A stretch of 64,000 nucleotides of DNA from an uncultured Clostridia bacterium (GTDB lineage: Bacteria; Bacillota; Clostridia; Oscillospirales; QAKW01): assembly GCA_944387895.1 (NCBI GenBank), contig CALXGQ010000029.1, forward strand, positions 62,001 to 126,000, read 5' to 3'. Of the stretch, positions 1-7,989 are shown piece after piece. The notes beneath the pieces were generated by a model. It saw only the letters and a list, made by a program, of their open reading frames with translations. It made no database searches and was not told where the DNA came from. Numbering within the stretch: position 1 is the stretch's first letter; each line of letters starts with the position of its first letter. Position numbers and translations under genes: made by a program.

Positions 1-3000
1 GGATTTATCCCATCACGCCGTCCTCAGTAATGGCGGAGCTGACCGATAAATGGTCGGCAGAAGGCCGGGTCAATCTGTTTGGCCAGAAGGTAAAGGTTGT
101 GGAGATGCAGTCTGAGGCCGGCGCCGCCGGTACCGTTCACGGCTCTCTGGCCGCCGGTGCGCTGACGACGACCTATACCGCTTCTCAGGGTCTTTTGCTG
201 ATGATCCCGAATATGTATAAAATCGCCGGCGAGCAGCTCCCGGGCGTGATCCATTGCTCCGCCCGTGCGCTGGCTTCTCATGCTCTTTCCATCTTCGGCG
301 ACCATTCCGACGTTATGGCCTGCCGCCAGACCGGCTTTGCAATGCTCTGCGCCAGCAATGTCCAGGAGGTTATGGATCTGGGCGCCGTTGCCCATTTATC
401 GGCCATCAAGGGCAAGGTTCCCTTCCTGCATTTCTTCGATGGGTTCCGCACTTCTCATGAAATTCAGAAAATCGAGGTCTGGGACTATGAAGATCTGAGA
501 GATATGCTGGATATGGACGCGGTAAACGCCTTCCGCAAGAACGCGCTGAATCCCGAGCATCCTGTTCTGCGCGGATCGGCTCAGAATCCCGACGTGTTCT
601 TCCAGGCGCGGGAGGCCTGCAATAAGTATTACGACGCTCTTCCCGCGGTTGTGGAAGATTATATGAATAAGGTTAACGCCAAGATCGGAACGGACTACAA
701 GCCCTTTAACTACTATGGCGCGGCTGACGCGGAGTATGTTATCGTGGCGATGGGCTCTGTCTGCGATACCATCGAGGAAACCATCGATTACCTCAACGCC
801 CACGGCGCCAAGGTCGGCCTGGTCAAGGTACGGCTGTATCGCCCCTGGTCTACCAGCCACCTTCTGGCCGTGCTGCCGAAGACCGTTCAGAAGATCGCGG
901 TTCTGGATCGCACCAAGGAGCCGGGTTCGCTGGGCGAGCCCCTTTATCTGGACGTGGTCTCCGCGCTGGCGGAAAGCGCATTCAAAAACGTCAAGGTGGT
1001 GGGCGGCCGGTATGGCCTGGGCTCCAAGGACACCACGCCCGGCTGCATTGCCGCAGTTTATGAGAACCTGAAGGCGCAGGAGTCGAAGAATGGCTTTACC
1101 ATCGGCATCGTCGATGATGTCACCGAGCGTTCTCTGGAAACGCTGGACATCCATACGGCGCCCGAAGGAACCATCTCCTGCAAATTCTGGGGTCTTGGCT
1201 CCGATGGTACGGTCGGCGCCAATAAGAACTCCATCAAGATCATCGGCGACCATACCGATAAGTATGCCCAGGCTTATTTTGCCTACGATTCCAAAAAATC
1301 CGGCGGCGTTACCATCTCTCACCTCCGGTTCGGCGATACGCCCATCAAATCCACCTACTTTATTTCCAAGGCGGATTTTGTGGCCTGCCATAACCCCTCC
1401 TATATCGGCAAATATGATATGGTTTCCGAGGTGAAGAAGGGCGGATCCTTCCTGCTGAACTGCCCCTGGACGGTGGACGAGCTGGAGGAGAAGCTGCCTG
1501 CTTCCGTGAAGAAATATCTGGCTGAGAACGATATCAATTTCTATATCATCGACGGCATCAAGATCGGGCGTGAGATCGGTCTGGGCGGCCGGATCAATAC
1601 GGTTTTGCAGTCCGCCTTCTTTAAGATCGCCCAGGTAATCCCCGAAGAAGAGGCTATTCAGTATATGAAGGACGCCGCCACGGCTTCCTATGGCAAGAAG
1701 GGCCAGCATATTGTCGAGATGAACCATAAGGCCATCGAAGCCGGCGCCAACAGCGCCATTAAGGTGGAGATCCCCGCTTCCTGGAAGAATGCGGCGGATG
1801 AAAGCGCCAGCACGACCGTTTGCTGCGAGAGAGCGGATCTGAAGGAATATGTTGAGAACATTCTGATCCCGATCAATGCCCAGAAGGGCGATGCGCTTCC
1901 CGTTTCCGCCTTTGAGAAATATGTGGACGGCCACATGGTGCAGGGCGCCGCAGCCTTTGAGAAGCGCGGCATCGCCGTGGATGTTCCCCAGTGGATCCCC
2001 GAAAACTGCATCGAGTGCAACCAGTGCTCTCTGGTTTGCCCCCATGCGGTGATCCGTCCCTTTGCCCTGAGCGCCGAAGAACTGGAAAAGGCTCCCGCGG
2101 GCATCAAGACCAAGAAGATGATCGGCAAGGGTCTGGATCATCTCACCTTCAGCATGAGCGTTTCCGTTTTGGATTGTACCGGATGCGGCAGCTGCGCCGC
2201 CGTTTGCCCGGCCAAGAACAAAGCCCTTGTTATGAGCTCGCTGGATTCTCAGCTGGAGCAGCAGAAATATTTTGATTACAACTACAAGAATGTTGCCGTG
2301 AAGCCGGAAGTCAACGAAACCTTCAAGGTTGAAACCGTCAAGGGTTCTCAGTTCAAGACTCCGCTTCTGGAGTACTCCGGCGCCTGCGCCGGCTGCGGCG
2401 AAACGCCTTATGCCAAGCTGATGACGCAGCTGTTCGGCGATCGGATGTATATTTCCAACGCCACCGGCTGTTCCTCGATCTGGGGCGGTTCTTCTCCCTC
2501 CACGCCTTATACCGTGGATAAGAACGGCCATGGCCCCGCCTGGGCGAACTCCCTCTTTGAGGATAATGCCGAGCATGGCTACGGTATGTATCTGGGCGCA
2601 AGCCAGCTGCGGGCCAAGGTGACCGCCGAGATCGAAGAGCTCTATAACTTTACCGCCAGCGAAAGCCTGAAGGCGGCCATCGACGAGTGGAAGGCCACCT
2701 ATCAGGATACCAAGCTGAATAGCGAAGCAACCGCCAAGCTGGTAGCAGAGCTGGAGAAGGTGGATTGCTGCGAAAAGGGCAAAGCCGCTGCCGCCAGCAT
2801 TCTGGCGCAGAAGGACTTTATCGCCAAAAAATCCGTCTGGCTGCTGGGCGGCGACGGATGGGCCTATGATATCGGATTCGGCGGTTTGGATCACGTGATC
2901 GCTTCCAATGAGGACGTCAATATCCTGGTCTTTGATACGGAGGTATATTCCAATACCGGCGGTCAGGCCTCCAAGGCAACGCCTTCCGGCTCCATCGCGC

Positions 3001-3479
3001 AGTTTGCCGCGGCCGGTAAGGTAACGAAGAAAAAAGATCTGGGCGCAATCGCCCGTTCCTACGGCTATGTCTATGTGGCTCAGGTTTCCATGGGCGCCGA
3101 TTATAATCAGTGCGTCAAGGCTTTTGCCGAAGCCGAGGCCTATCATGGCCCCTCGCTGATCATCGCTTACGCCCCCTGCATCAACCACGGTATCAAGGGC
3201 GGCATGGGCACCTCCATGGAAGAAGCGAAGAAGGCGGTTCAGGCCGGCTACTGGCAGCTGTATCGCTATAACCCTGCATTGGCAGAGGAGGGCAAGAACC
3301 CGCTGTCCTATGATTCCAAGGAGCCCACGATGAACTATCGCGACTTCATTATGAACGAGGTGCGCTATAACGCTCTGAGCCGGAGCAATCCCGAAAGAGC
3401 GGAGATTCTCTTCACCGCCGCTGAAAAGAGCGCCACGGAAAAGAGAGAGAATCTGAAAAAGCTCTCTGAAATGCAATAA
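1..3479 (+). CDS. nifJ: Pyruvate:ferredoxin (flavodoxin) oxidoreductase, 5' partial
   Basis: Oxidises pyruvate with CoA to acetyl-CoA and CO2 and reduces ferredoxin; cytoplasmic and central to anaerobic fermentation. The frame is already open at the window edge and reads IYPITPSSVMAE, the conserved start of the PFOR pyrimidine domain, so the true start lies a few dozen codons upstream and the ATG at 30 is internal. Two [4Fe-4S] ferredoxin motifs are visible (CIECNQCSLVCP and CTGCGSCAAVCP, about nt 2009-2215). The C-terminal TPP domain follows, with CAGCGETPY, NATGCSSIWGG and GGDGWAYDIGFGG. The single-chain homodimeric form explains the length of more than 1150 residues. A strong terminator follows, so it probably ends its transcript. 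Reduced ferredoxin from it could feed the hydrogenase encoded at 39739. Confidence 0.97.
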   Translation, partial: IYPITPSSVMAELTDKWSAEGRVNLFGQKVKVVEMQSEAGAAGTVHGSLAAGALTTTYTASQGLLLMIPNMYKIAGEQLPGVIHCSARALASHALSIFGDHSDVMACRQTGFAMLCASNVQEVMDLGAVAHLSAIKGKVPFLHFFDGFRTSHEIQKIEVWDYEDLRDMLDMDAVNAFRKNALNPEHPVLRGSAQNPDVFFQAREACNKYYDALPAVVEDYMNKVNAKIGTDYKPFNYYGAADAEYVIVAMGSVCDTIEETIDYLNAHGAKVGLVKVRLYRPWSTSHLLAVLPKTVQKIAVLDRTKEPGSLGEPLYLDVVSALAESAFKNVKVVGGRYGLGSKDTTPGCIAAVYENLKAQESKNGFTIGIVDDVTERSLETLDIHTAPEGTISCKFWGLGSDGTVGANKNSIKIIGDHTDKYAQAYFAYDSKKSGGVTISHLRFGDTPIKSTYFISKADFVACHNPSYIGKYDMVSEVKKGGSFLLNCPWTVDELEEKLPASVKKYLAENDINFYIIDGIKIGREIGLGGRINTVLQSAFFKIAQVIPEEEAIQYMKDAATASYGKKGQHIVEMNHKAIEAGANSAIKVEIPASWKNAADESASTTVCCERADLKEYVENILIPINAQKGDALPVSAFEKYVDGHMVQGAAAFEKRGIAVDVPQWIPENCIECNQCSLVCPHAVIRPFALSAEELEKAPAGIKTKKMIGKGLDHLTFSMSVSVLDCTGCGSCAAVCPAKNKALVMSSLDSQLEQQKYFDYNYKNVAVKPEVNETFKVETVKGSQFKTPLLEYSGACAGCGETPYAKLMTQLFGDRMYISNATGCSSIWGGSSPSTPYTVDKNGHGPAWANSLFEDNAEHGYGMYLGASQLRAKVTAEIEELYNFTASESLKAAIDEWKATYQDTKLNSEATAKLVAELEKVDCCEKGKAAAASILAQKDFIAKKSVWLLGGDGWAYDIGFGGLDHVIASNEDVNILVFDTEVYSNTGGQASKATPSGSIAQFAAAGKVTKKKDLGAIARSYGYVYVAQVSMGADYNQCVKAFAEAEAYHGPSLIIAYAPCINHGIKGGMGTSMEEAKKAVQAGYWQLYRYNPALAEEGKNPLSYDSKEPTMNYRDFIMNEVRYNALSRSNPERAEILFTAAEKSATEKRENLKKLSEMQ

Positions 3480-3503
3480 GCAGAACCAATAAACCGGTTC
3501 TGC

Positions 3504-3540
3504 AAGGGACACTTCCTTATGGGAAGTGTCCCTTTTTGCG
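3504..3540 (+). terminator. Intrinsic terminator of nifJ
   Basis: A 13-bp stem (AAGGGACACTTCC pairing with its complement) with a TTAT loop is followed by a T run, 25 nt after the nifJ stop. Confidence 0.9.
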
Positions 3541-3581
3541 TTTAAATGGTAATCAAAAGGGCGGTATGGAAACGCTTTTTG

Positions 3582-3615
3582 ACCAGTTGTGCTTTAAAAT
3601 CGACCAACTATCGCA
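3582..3615 (+). promoter_or_regulatory. Candidate LytTR operator: two GACCA-headed repeats
   Basis: GACCAGTTGTGC (from 3581) and GACCAACTATCGC (from 3602) are imperfect repeats with 21-bp phasing, two helical turns. They sit just upstream of the -35 of the LytTR gene. The first contains AGTT and the second carries AGTT on the other strand, resembling LytTR half-sites. Autoregulation is an inference. Confidence 0.4.
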
Positions 3616-3621
3616 AATGGA

Positions 3622-3650
3622 TTGAAAAGCCCCGACGCTTTATTTATAAT
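3622..3650 (+). promoter_or_regulatory. Sigma-A-type promoter of the LytTR gene
   Basis: TTGAAA (3622-3627), 17-bp spacer, TATAAT (3645-3650). It puts the transcript start near 3657, which rules out the upstream in-frame ATG at 3546 as the start of the next gene. Confidence 0.75.
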
Positions 3651-3677
3651 AGGATTGTAAAGAAAAAGAAAGAGGTG

Positions 3678-4124
3678 ATGATCGTGCAGGTCGAAATTAA
3701 GATTGATCCTTCCTATCCTGAGCCTAAAATAATCATATGGACCGCATCGGTGACAGAGGATGTGAACAACATTGTAAAAAGACTCTCCGAAGAGACGCCG
3801 CCAATCCTTTCCGGCTATAAAGATGAAAAGATTGAAATATTGGAGCAGGAAGATTTGATTCGGCTTTATGCCAATTCCGGAAAGGTTTTTGCCGTTACCG
3901 ATAAAGGGGAATATATCCTTCGGCTCAGATTATATGAATTGGAAAAGCGATTATCTGGGAACCAATTCATTCGCATATCAAATTCGGAGATGATCAACTT
4001 AAAAAAGGTGCGCCATTTTGATTTGAGCTTCACAGGCACGATCTGTGTTAAATTATCAAACGGGATAACAACCTATGTATCCAGGCGCTATGTTCCAAAA
4101 CTCAAAAAAATATTGGGAATATGA
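3678..4124 (+). CDS. LytTR DNA-binding domain protein
   Basis: A small stand-alone regulator of about 147 residues. Its C-terminal half (from about GNQFIRISNSEMINLKKVRHF to YVSRRYVPKLKKILGI) is a LytTR domain, the ten-stranded DNA-binding fold of LytR/AgrA. There is no receiver domain. The N-terminal half (VEIKIDPSYPEPKIIIWT) matches the usual start of the LytTR/DUF3021 pair family. Two starts are possible: ATG 3678, and GTG 3684, which is better placed (8 nt) after the AGAGG Shine-Dalgarno and gives a family-like MQVEIKID start. It is followed after 10 nt by a DUF3021 membrane protein, the standard partner. Such pairs often control their own operon and a transporter; no transporter is present here. 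Confidence 0.88.
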   Translation: MIVQVEIKIDPSYPEPKIIIWTASVTEDVNNIVKRLSEETPPILSGYKDEKIEILEQEDLIRLYANSGKVFAVTDKGEYILRLRLYELEKRLSGNQFIRISNSEMINLKKVRHFDLSFTGTICVKLSNGITTYVSRRYVPKLKKILGI

Positions 4125-4134
4125 GGTGAATATC

Positions 4135-4605
4135 ATGAAAAAGAAAATAGTTACGCGCGGTCTTTTGGGCGTTCCACTTGGAATTACCATGGGTTATTTG
4201 ATTACAATCCTGATTTCTCTCGGTTGGGGAAAGGGATATTACGCCCCTTGCGTACCGCAACTCATCCCCATTATGGGAAATGAAATCAACGCCGTCATTT
4301 TGCAAACCGTTCTTTGCGGAATATTAGGCGCAGGCTTTGCGGCAAGCTCCGTCATATGGGAAATCGATCATTGGGGAATCGTAAAGCAGACTGGAATTTA
4401 CTTTGCAATCATTTCAATCATCATGCTGCCCATTGCTTATTTCGCATATTGGATGGAGCACAGTATTGTCGGATTTTTAATGTATTTCGGCATTTTTGTG
4501 TTGATTTTTGTGGTGGTATGGGTGATACAGTTCGGCATAGGCCGGTATAATGTGAGGAAAATGAATGAGAAATTGCTGCAAACAAGGGATAAAAGCAATG
4601 GGTAG
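4135..4605 (+). CDS. DUF3021 family membrane protein
   Basis: A 156-residue integral membrane protein with four hydrophobic segments (about residues 8-30, 45-68, 75-95, 102-125) and a basic C-terminal tail (NVRKMNEKLLQTRDK). DUF3021 proteins are almost always encoded next to a LytTR regulator and are thought to modulate its activity at the membrane; the mechanism is not known to me. The start at 4135 (MKKKIVTRG) has GAGGTG 8 nt upstream, with that Shine-Dalgarno overlapping the LytTR stop codon, so translation is probably coupled. An in-frame ATG at 4075 lies inside the LytTR gene and is unlikely. Confidence 0.85.
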   Translation: MKKKIVTRGLLGVPLGITMGYLITILISLGWGKGYYAPCVPQLIPIMGNEINAVILQTVLCGILGAGFAASSVIWEIDHWGIVKQTGIYFAIISIIMLPIAYFAYWMEHSIVGFLMYFGIFVLIFVVVWVIQFGIGRYNVRKMNEKLLQTRDKSNG

Positions 4606-4687
4606 CTGCCCTGGCTGAAGAATATGCCCGGGCACGCTTCAATCAGAGAACAAAAAACGGCATAGCCACGAATGACAATGCCGCATA

Positions 4688-4745
4688 AGAGCCGCTTTCG
4701 TCCTCCTCGCTTTCTCAGGCGAAGGGGACGAGAGCGGTTTTTGTT
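4688..4745 (+). terminator. Intrinsic terminator after DUF3021 gene
   Basis: CCGCTTTCGTCC pairs with GGACGAGAGCGG (one G-U), extended by a weaker inner stem, then TTTTTGTTGTTT. It ends the plus-strand transcript and may also stop the convergent MocR transcript. Confidence 0.85.
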
Positions 4746-4747
4746 GT

Positions 4748-6130
4748 TTATTTCAGAGAAACGTCCTGCAACGCTTCTTTGAGAGCGTCCGGCTCCACGC
4801 CGGAATAATTGACGATCACCCGCCCCCGGGGCGCGTTTTCCTTGTTTACATAATATTCAGAAAGGCAATTGATCCGGATCCCTGCCGCCCAGAATCGGTT
4901 TTTGATTTCGGCGTCGGAAAGATCGCAGCGGAAGCGGGCGATAAAATGGAGGCCGGAATCCGCTTCCAGGATATCCACGCCGCTTCCGAAGGCCTCCTGG
5001 AAGCAGCGACGCACCGCGTCTCGCCGCAGCCGGTATCCCCGCACCGAGCGGTTGAGATGACGGATAAAAAGCCCGGTGCTCAGGAATCGGGCAAGGGCGA
5101 ACTGTTCCAGCGCCGAAACGGTGCAGGATAAAAAACCAAGCTTCTCCCGAAAACGATCGGCCAGCCCGGGCGGAAGGATCATATAGCTGATGCGCACGGA
5201 GGGGGAGAAGGTTTTGGAAAAGGTGTTCATATAAATCACCTTTCCCGCCTGATCCAGCTCCAAAAGGGGCGGGATGGGTTTTCCCACATAGCGAAATTCG
5301 CTGTCGTAGTCGTCCTCAATAATGTAGCGCTCCGCCCGCGCTTCCGCCCAGCTCAGGAGCTGGCGGCGCCGATCCGCCGGCATGATGAGGCCGGTGGGGA
5401 AATGGTGGGTCGGCGAAACATGGGCGATCTCTCCGCCCTGCCGTTCCAGCGCGTCGACGGAAAGCCCCTTCTGATCCAGCGGAACGGGTACGCACCGCAC
5501 GCCCATGCTGTGATAGATTCTGCCGATGGTCTGATAGCCCGGATCTTCCACGGCGTAAACCGGTTCGCGCCCCAGAAGCTGCACCAGAAGCGTATAGAGA
5601 TATTCCGTTCCGGCGCCGATCACCATCTGTTCCGGATCAACGGCAACGCCTTTATACTGGAGCAGAAACCCGGCAATCGCCCGCCGCAGCTCATAAAGAC
5701 CGTTGCGCGGCAGGGGGGAGAAAAGCTTTTCGTCTTTTTCACTCAGGATCTCCCGGGTGATTTTGGCGTAGGAGGCAAAGGGAAAGCGATCCGATAAAAC
5801 GGAATTGCGGGTAAAATCCACGCGGCAGGGCGCAGGCTCTGCGCCGGAGTCCGAAAGGGGAAGGGGGGACGGGGCGGCCGCGCGCCGATCCAGCTTGCAG
5901 GCGTAATAGCCGCTCTTCTCCCGGCTGTAGAGGTAGCCCTCGCTGATGAGCTGGCCGTAGGCGTTTTGCACCGTCAGGACGCTGATCCCCAGATGCTCGG
6001 CCAGCGACCGCTTGGAGGGCAGCTTCTCATCGGTCGCAATACGCCCGCTTTCAATGTCCCGCCGTATGCATCGGTAAAGATAATGATAAAGGGGCTGGCT
6101 CCCCCTTGCTTTTAAATCATAGGTCAGCAA
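4748..6130 (-). CDS. MocR-type PLP-dependent transcriptional regulator (GntR HTH + aminotransferase-like domain)
   Basis: 460 residues. An N-terminal winged helix of the GntR type (about 1-75: LPSKRSLAEHLGISVLTVQNAY) is joined to a fold-I aminotransferase-like domain (about 110-460). The PLP lysine is in NTFSKTFSPSVRISY, and the cofactor-contacting DDYDSEFRY and GAGTEYLY segments are visible. Members such as GabR and PdxR use PLP to sense an amine or B6 status and act as activators or repressors. The gene stands alone and is divergent from the PAP2 gene at 6297. An inverted repeat of ATACCA-type half-sites covers its transcript start (see 6142-6181), so autoregulation is likely. The regulated metabolite cannot be read from context. 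Confidence 0.9.
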   Translation of the reverse strand: MLTYDLKARGSQPLYHYLYRCIRRDIESGRIATDEKLPSKRSLAEHLGISVLTVQNAYGQLISEGYLYSREKSGYYACKLDRRAAAPSPLPLSDSGAEPAPCRVDFTRNSVLSDRFPFASYAKITREILSEKDEKLFSPLPRNGLYELRRAIAGFLLQYKGVAVDPEQMVIGAGTEYLYTLLVQLLGREPVYAVEDPGYQTIGRIYHSMGVRCVPVPLDQKGLSVDALERQGGEIAHVSPTHHFPTGLIMPADRRRQLLSWAEARAERYIIEDDYDSEFRYVGKPIPPLLELDQAGKVIYMNTFSKTFSPSVRISYMILPPGLADRFREKLGFLSCTVSALEQFALARFLSTGLFIRHLNRSVRGYRLRRDAVRRCFQEAFGSGVDILEADSGLHFIARFRCDLSDAEIKNRFWAAGIRINCLSEYYVNKENAPRGRVIVNYSGVEPDALKEALQDVSLK

Positions 6131-6141
6131 AGCGTTCTCCG

Positions 6142-6181
6142 ATCTGGTATGGCTGTTTTTTGATTTTTCGGCATACCAGAT
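6142..6181 (-). promoter_or_regulatory. Perfect 10-bp inverted repeat, candidate MocR operator
   Basis: ATCTGGTATG (6142-6151) and CATACCAGAT (6172-6181) form a perfect inverted repeat with a 20-nt spacer. Each arm contains the hexamer ATACCA, the half-site known for the MocR protein GabR. The repeat lies directly downstream of the MocR -10 box and overlaps the expected start point, a repressor position. Confidence 0.65.
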
Positions 6182-6183
6182 TT

Positions 6184-6212
6184 ATTATAGCGGGAAAAGG
6201 AATCGTTGTAAA
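6184..6212 (-). promoter_or_regulatory. Promoter of the MocR gene
   Basis: Minus strand: TTTACA (6212-6207), 17-bp spacer, TATAAT (6189-6184). Confidence 0.8.
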
Positions 6213-6238
6213 GCGGAAAACGCGGTTTTTTGAATGGG

Positions 6239-6267
6239 TTGATTTTTTTCCGCATATCCTGTATAAT
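6239..6267 (+). promoter_or_regulatory. Promoter of the PAP2 phosphatase gene
   Basis: TTGATT (6239-6244), 17-bp spacer, TATAAT (6262-6267). A CGGAGG Shine-Dalgarno follows before the ATG at 6297. Confidence 0.8.
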
Positions 6268-6296
6268 AAGACCAATAAATAAACGGAGGAAACGAT

Positions 6297-6947
6297 ATGG
6301 AACTGACGGCGGCCGCTCAATGGCTCAACGAAACTTTCGGAGGCTACGATGGCTGGATCCTGGAGGCGTTGCACCGGCTGGAAGAGGCGGCCGGCGCTTT
6401 TTTGACCCCGCTGATGAAGCTGATTACCCTGATTGGCGAAAAGGGGCTTTGGATGTTTGTTTTGGCGGCGGTTCTGATGTGTTTTTCCAGGACCCGCAAG
6501 CTGGGGGTCTGCCTGTTTGGCGCGGTGTGCTGCGGCGCGCTGATCACCAATATTCTGCTCAAGGACTGGGTGGCGCGTCCGCGCCCCTTTGAAGCAAGCG
6601 CGCTCTACGCCCAGTGGTTCGAGGCCGTCGGCGCGCCGGCGGAGGAAGGTTTTTCCTTTCCCTCCGGCCACGTAACGGCGGCGATGGCGGGGATCACCGC
6701 GCTGGTTCTTGCCTGGCGGAAGCGGTGGATGCCCCTCGGTTATATCTATGTGGTTTTGATGGCGGTTTCGCGCAATTACCTGATGGCCCATTACCCTTCC
6801 GACGTCTTAGCGGCGTTGTTGATCGGCGCCTTTTCCGGCGTGGTGGCATGGTGGATCACCAAAGGGATTTTCTATTTTCTGGAAAAGCACCGCGATATAA
6901 AATTTTTCGATTGGCTTTTGCGTTTCGATCTGATCAAGATACGATGA
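6297..6947 (+). CDS. PAP2 (type 2 phosphatidic acid phosphatase) family membrane phosphatase
   Basis: 216 residues with several membrane segments. All three PAP2 signature motifs are present: KDWVARPRP (about 92-100), PSGH (about 122-125) and SRNYLMAHYPSD (about 159-170), which supply the catalytic histidines and arginines. Likely substrates are undecaprenyl pyrophosphate or phosphatidic acid/phosphatidylglycerol phosphate; the sequence does not separate these. It has its own promoter and a terminator directly downstream, so it is monocistronic. Confidence 0.9.
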   Translation: MELTAAAQWLNETFGGYDGWILEALHRLEEAAGAFLTPLMKLITLIGEKGLWMFVLAAVLMCFSRTRKLGVCLFGAVCCGALITNILLKDWVARPRPFEASALYAQWFEAVGAPAEEGFSFPSGHVTAAMAGITALVLAWRKRWMPLGYIYVVLMAVSRNYLMAHYPSDVLAALLIGAFSGVVAWWITKGIFYFLEKHRDIKFFDWLLRFDLIKIR

Positions 6948-6956
6948 GATCAACAA

Positions 6957-6997
6957 AAAAGGGCAGGCGCCGAATGGATTTCGGCGCCTGCCCTTGC
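6957..6997. terminator. Bidirectional terminator between PAP2 and VOC genes
   Basis: A 16-bp perfect stem (6959-6974 with 6980-6995), T-rich on both strands (TTATTTTATTTT on plus, TTTTTTGTT on minus), serves the two convergent genes. Confidence 0.92.
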
Positions 6998-7003
6998 GTT
7001 ATT

Positions 7004-7393
7004 TTATTTTTCGCAGAAAAATTCCACTTCTTCGCCCACCGGCCCGATGCAGAAGGCGATCCGGGCGGGATAATTGCCGCCGATATTGATGTCGGTCGGT
7101 TCCATGGTGACGGCATAGCCGGCGGCCCGCACCGCCGCGATGCAGCCGTCCACATCGTCGACAGCCAGCGCCATATGCCGCAGGGCGCCCTGCCCGGGTT
7201 GATCCCCGGCGTTTGGGAAAAGCTCCAGGATCCCGGCGCCGGTATCCAGCATAACGCCCTGATCCAGCCCTTCGCCCCAGCGCCGCACCACAGGCATTTC
7301 CAGAAGATCGCGGTAAAAGTGCAGCAGCTTTTCAAATTCCTGCAGGCCGCGGCTTTTTAAAGCAATATGATGGATCCCTTTAATTTTCGGCAT
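7004..7393 (-). CDS. VOC (glyoxalase/dioxygenase superfamily) protein
   Basis: 129 residues with the paired beta-alpha-beta-beta-beta modules of the vicinal oxygen chelate fold. Candidate metal ligands are His8 (IHHIAL), Glu in ILELF, His in RHMALAV and Glu in EEVEFF, the pattern of glyoxalase I. True glyoxalase I activity is possible, but VOC proteins also include epimerases and resistance proteins. Its start overlaps the end of mscL by 14 nt on the same strand, so the two are co-transcribed. Confidence 0.85.
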   Translation of the reverse strand: MPKIKGIHHIALKSRGLQEFEKLLHFYRDLLEMPVVRRWGEGLDQGVMLDTGAGILELFPNAGDQPGQGALRHMALAVDDVDGCIAAVRAAGYAVTMEPTDINIGGNYPARIAFCIGPVGEEVEFFCEK

Positions 7394-7820
7394 TTTCCGA
7401 ACCTCCGTTTTTCTTCAGAAGATCGCGGATCTCCTCCAGAAGCAGGATATCCTCGCTCTTTTGGGGCGGGTCTGCTTTTTCCTCCTCCTCTTCTTCCTTA
7501 TTTTTCCGCAGCTTGGAGAGATAGGTGTAAATCTTCAGCATAACAAACAGGCAGGCGGCGATGATCAGGAAGTCGACGACATTCTGAATAAAAAGACCGT
7601 ATTTGATTTCGGCGTCCCTGATGGTCAGGCTCAGGGCTCCAAAGTTTTTGCCGCCCAGCAGCAGGCCGATCAGAGGCATGATCATGTTGTCCACCAGAGA
7701 TGAAACGATGGATTTGAAGGAATTACCGATAATGACGCCGATCGCCATATCGATGATATTTCCCTGCATGATGAAATCCTTGAATTCGGAAAAAGTTGTT
7801 TTCAATGCTTTTATTTTCAT
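7380..7820 (-). CDS. mscL: Large-conductance mechanosensitive channel MscL
   Basis: 146 residues. The N-terminal amphipathic helix plus TM1 (FSEFKDFIMQGNIIDMAIGVIIGNSFKSIVSSLVDNMIMPLIG) is the conserved MscL pore sequence. TM2 follows (NVVDFLIIAACLFVMLKIY), then a charged cytoplasmic helix with a KNKEEEEEEK run. The homopentameric channel opens under membrane tension to release solutes in hypo-osmotic shock. GGAGGG sits upstream of the ATG. It has its own promoter and is transcribed with the VOC gene. Confidence 0.96.
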   Translation of the reverse strand: MKIKALKTTFSEFKDFIMQGNIIDMAIGVIIGNSFKSIVSSLVDNMIMPLIGLLLGGKNFGALSLTIRDAEIKYGLFIQNVVDFLIIAACLFVMLKIYTYLSKLRKNKEEEEEEKADPPQKSEDILLLEEIRDLLKKNGGSENAEN

Positions 7821-7919
7821 GGGTTCCCTCCTACTTGACTTGATCGGGAATGATGAAAAAACGCCCGCCCCTTTGGAGGGCTACATTTTTGCAGATTAAT
7901 CCCGTTTTCTATAAGTTAT

Positions 7920-7948
7920 ATTTTAATTTCGATGGGGAAAAATGTCAA
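7920..7948 (-). promoter_or_regulatory. Promoter of mscL
   Basis: Minus strand: TTGACA (7948-7943), 17-bp spacer, TAAAAT (7925-7920). It leaves a leader of about 90 nt before the mscL start. Confidence 0.7.
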
Positions 7949-7949
7949 G

Positions 7950-7984
7950 AAAAATCCATGAAAGCGGCGCTTTCATGGATTTTT
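7950..7984 (-). terminator. Terminator of the LtaS-like gene
   Basis: A 16-bp perfect stem with a 3-nt loop, ending on the minus strand in TTTTTCTTG. It lies 5 nt after the stop codon at 7990. Confidence 0.9.
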
Positions 7985-7989
7985 GCGGA

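Noticed and set aside
396-3512. A 1038-codon open frame antisense to nifJ
   Set aside because: It is the shadow of a highly biased, strongly expressed gene; its translation has no domain and is low-complexity, and nifJ is certain.
7855-7890. A terminator or riboswitch hairpin in the mscL leader
   Set aside because: The GCCC...GGGC pairing is short and interrupted; not strong enough to call.
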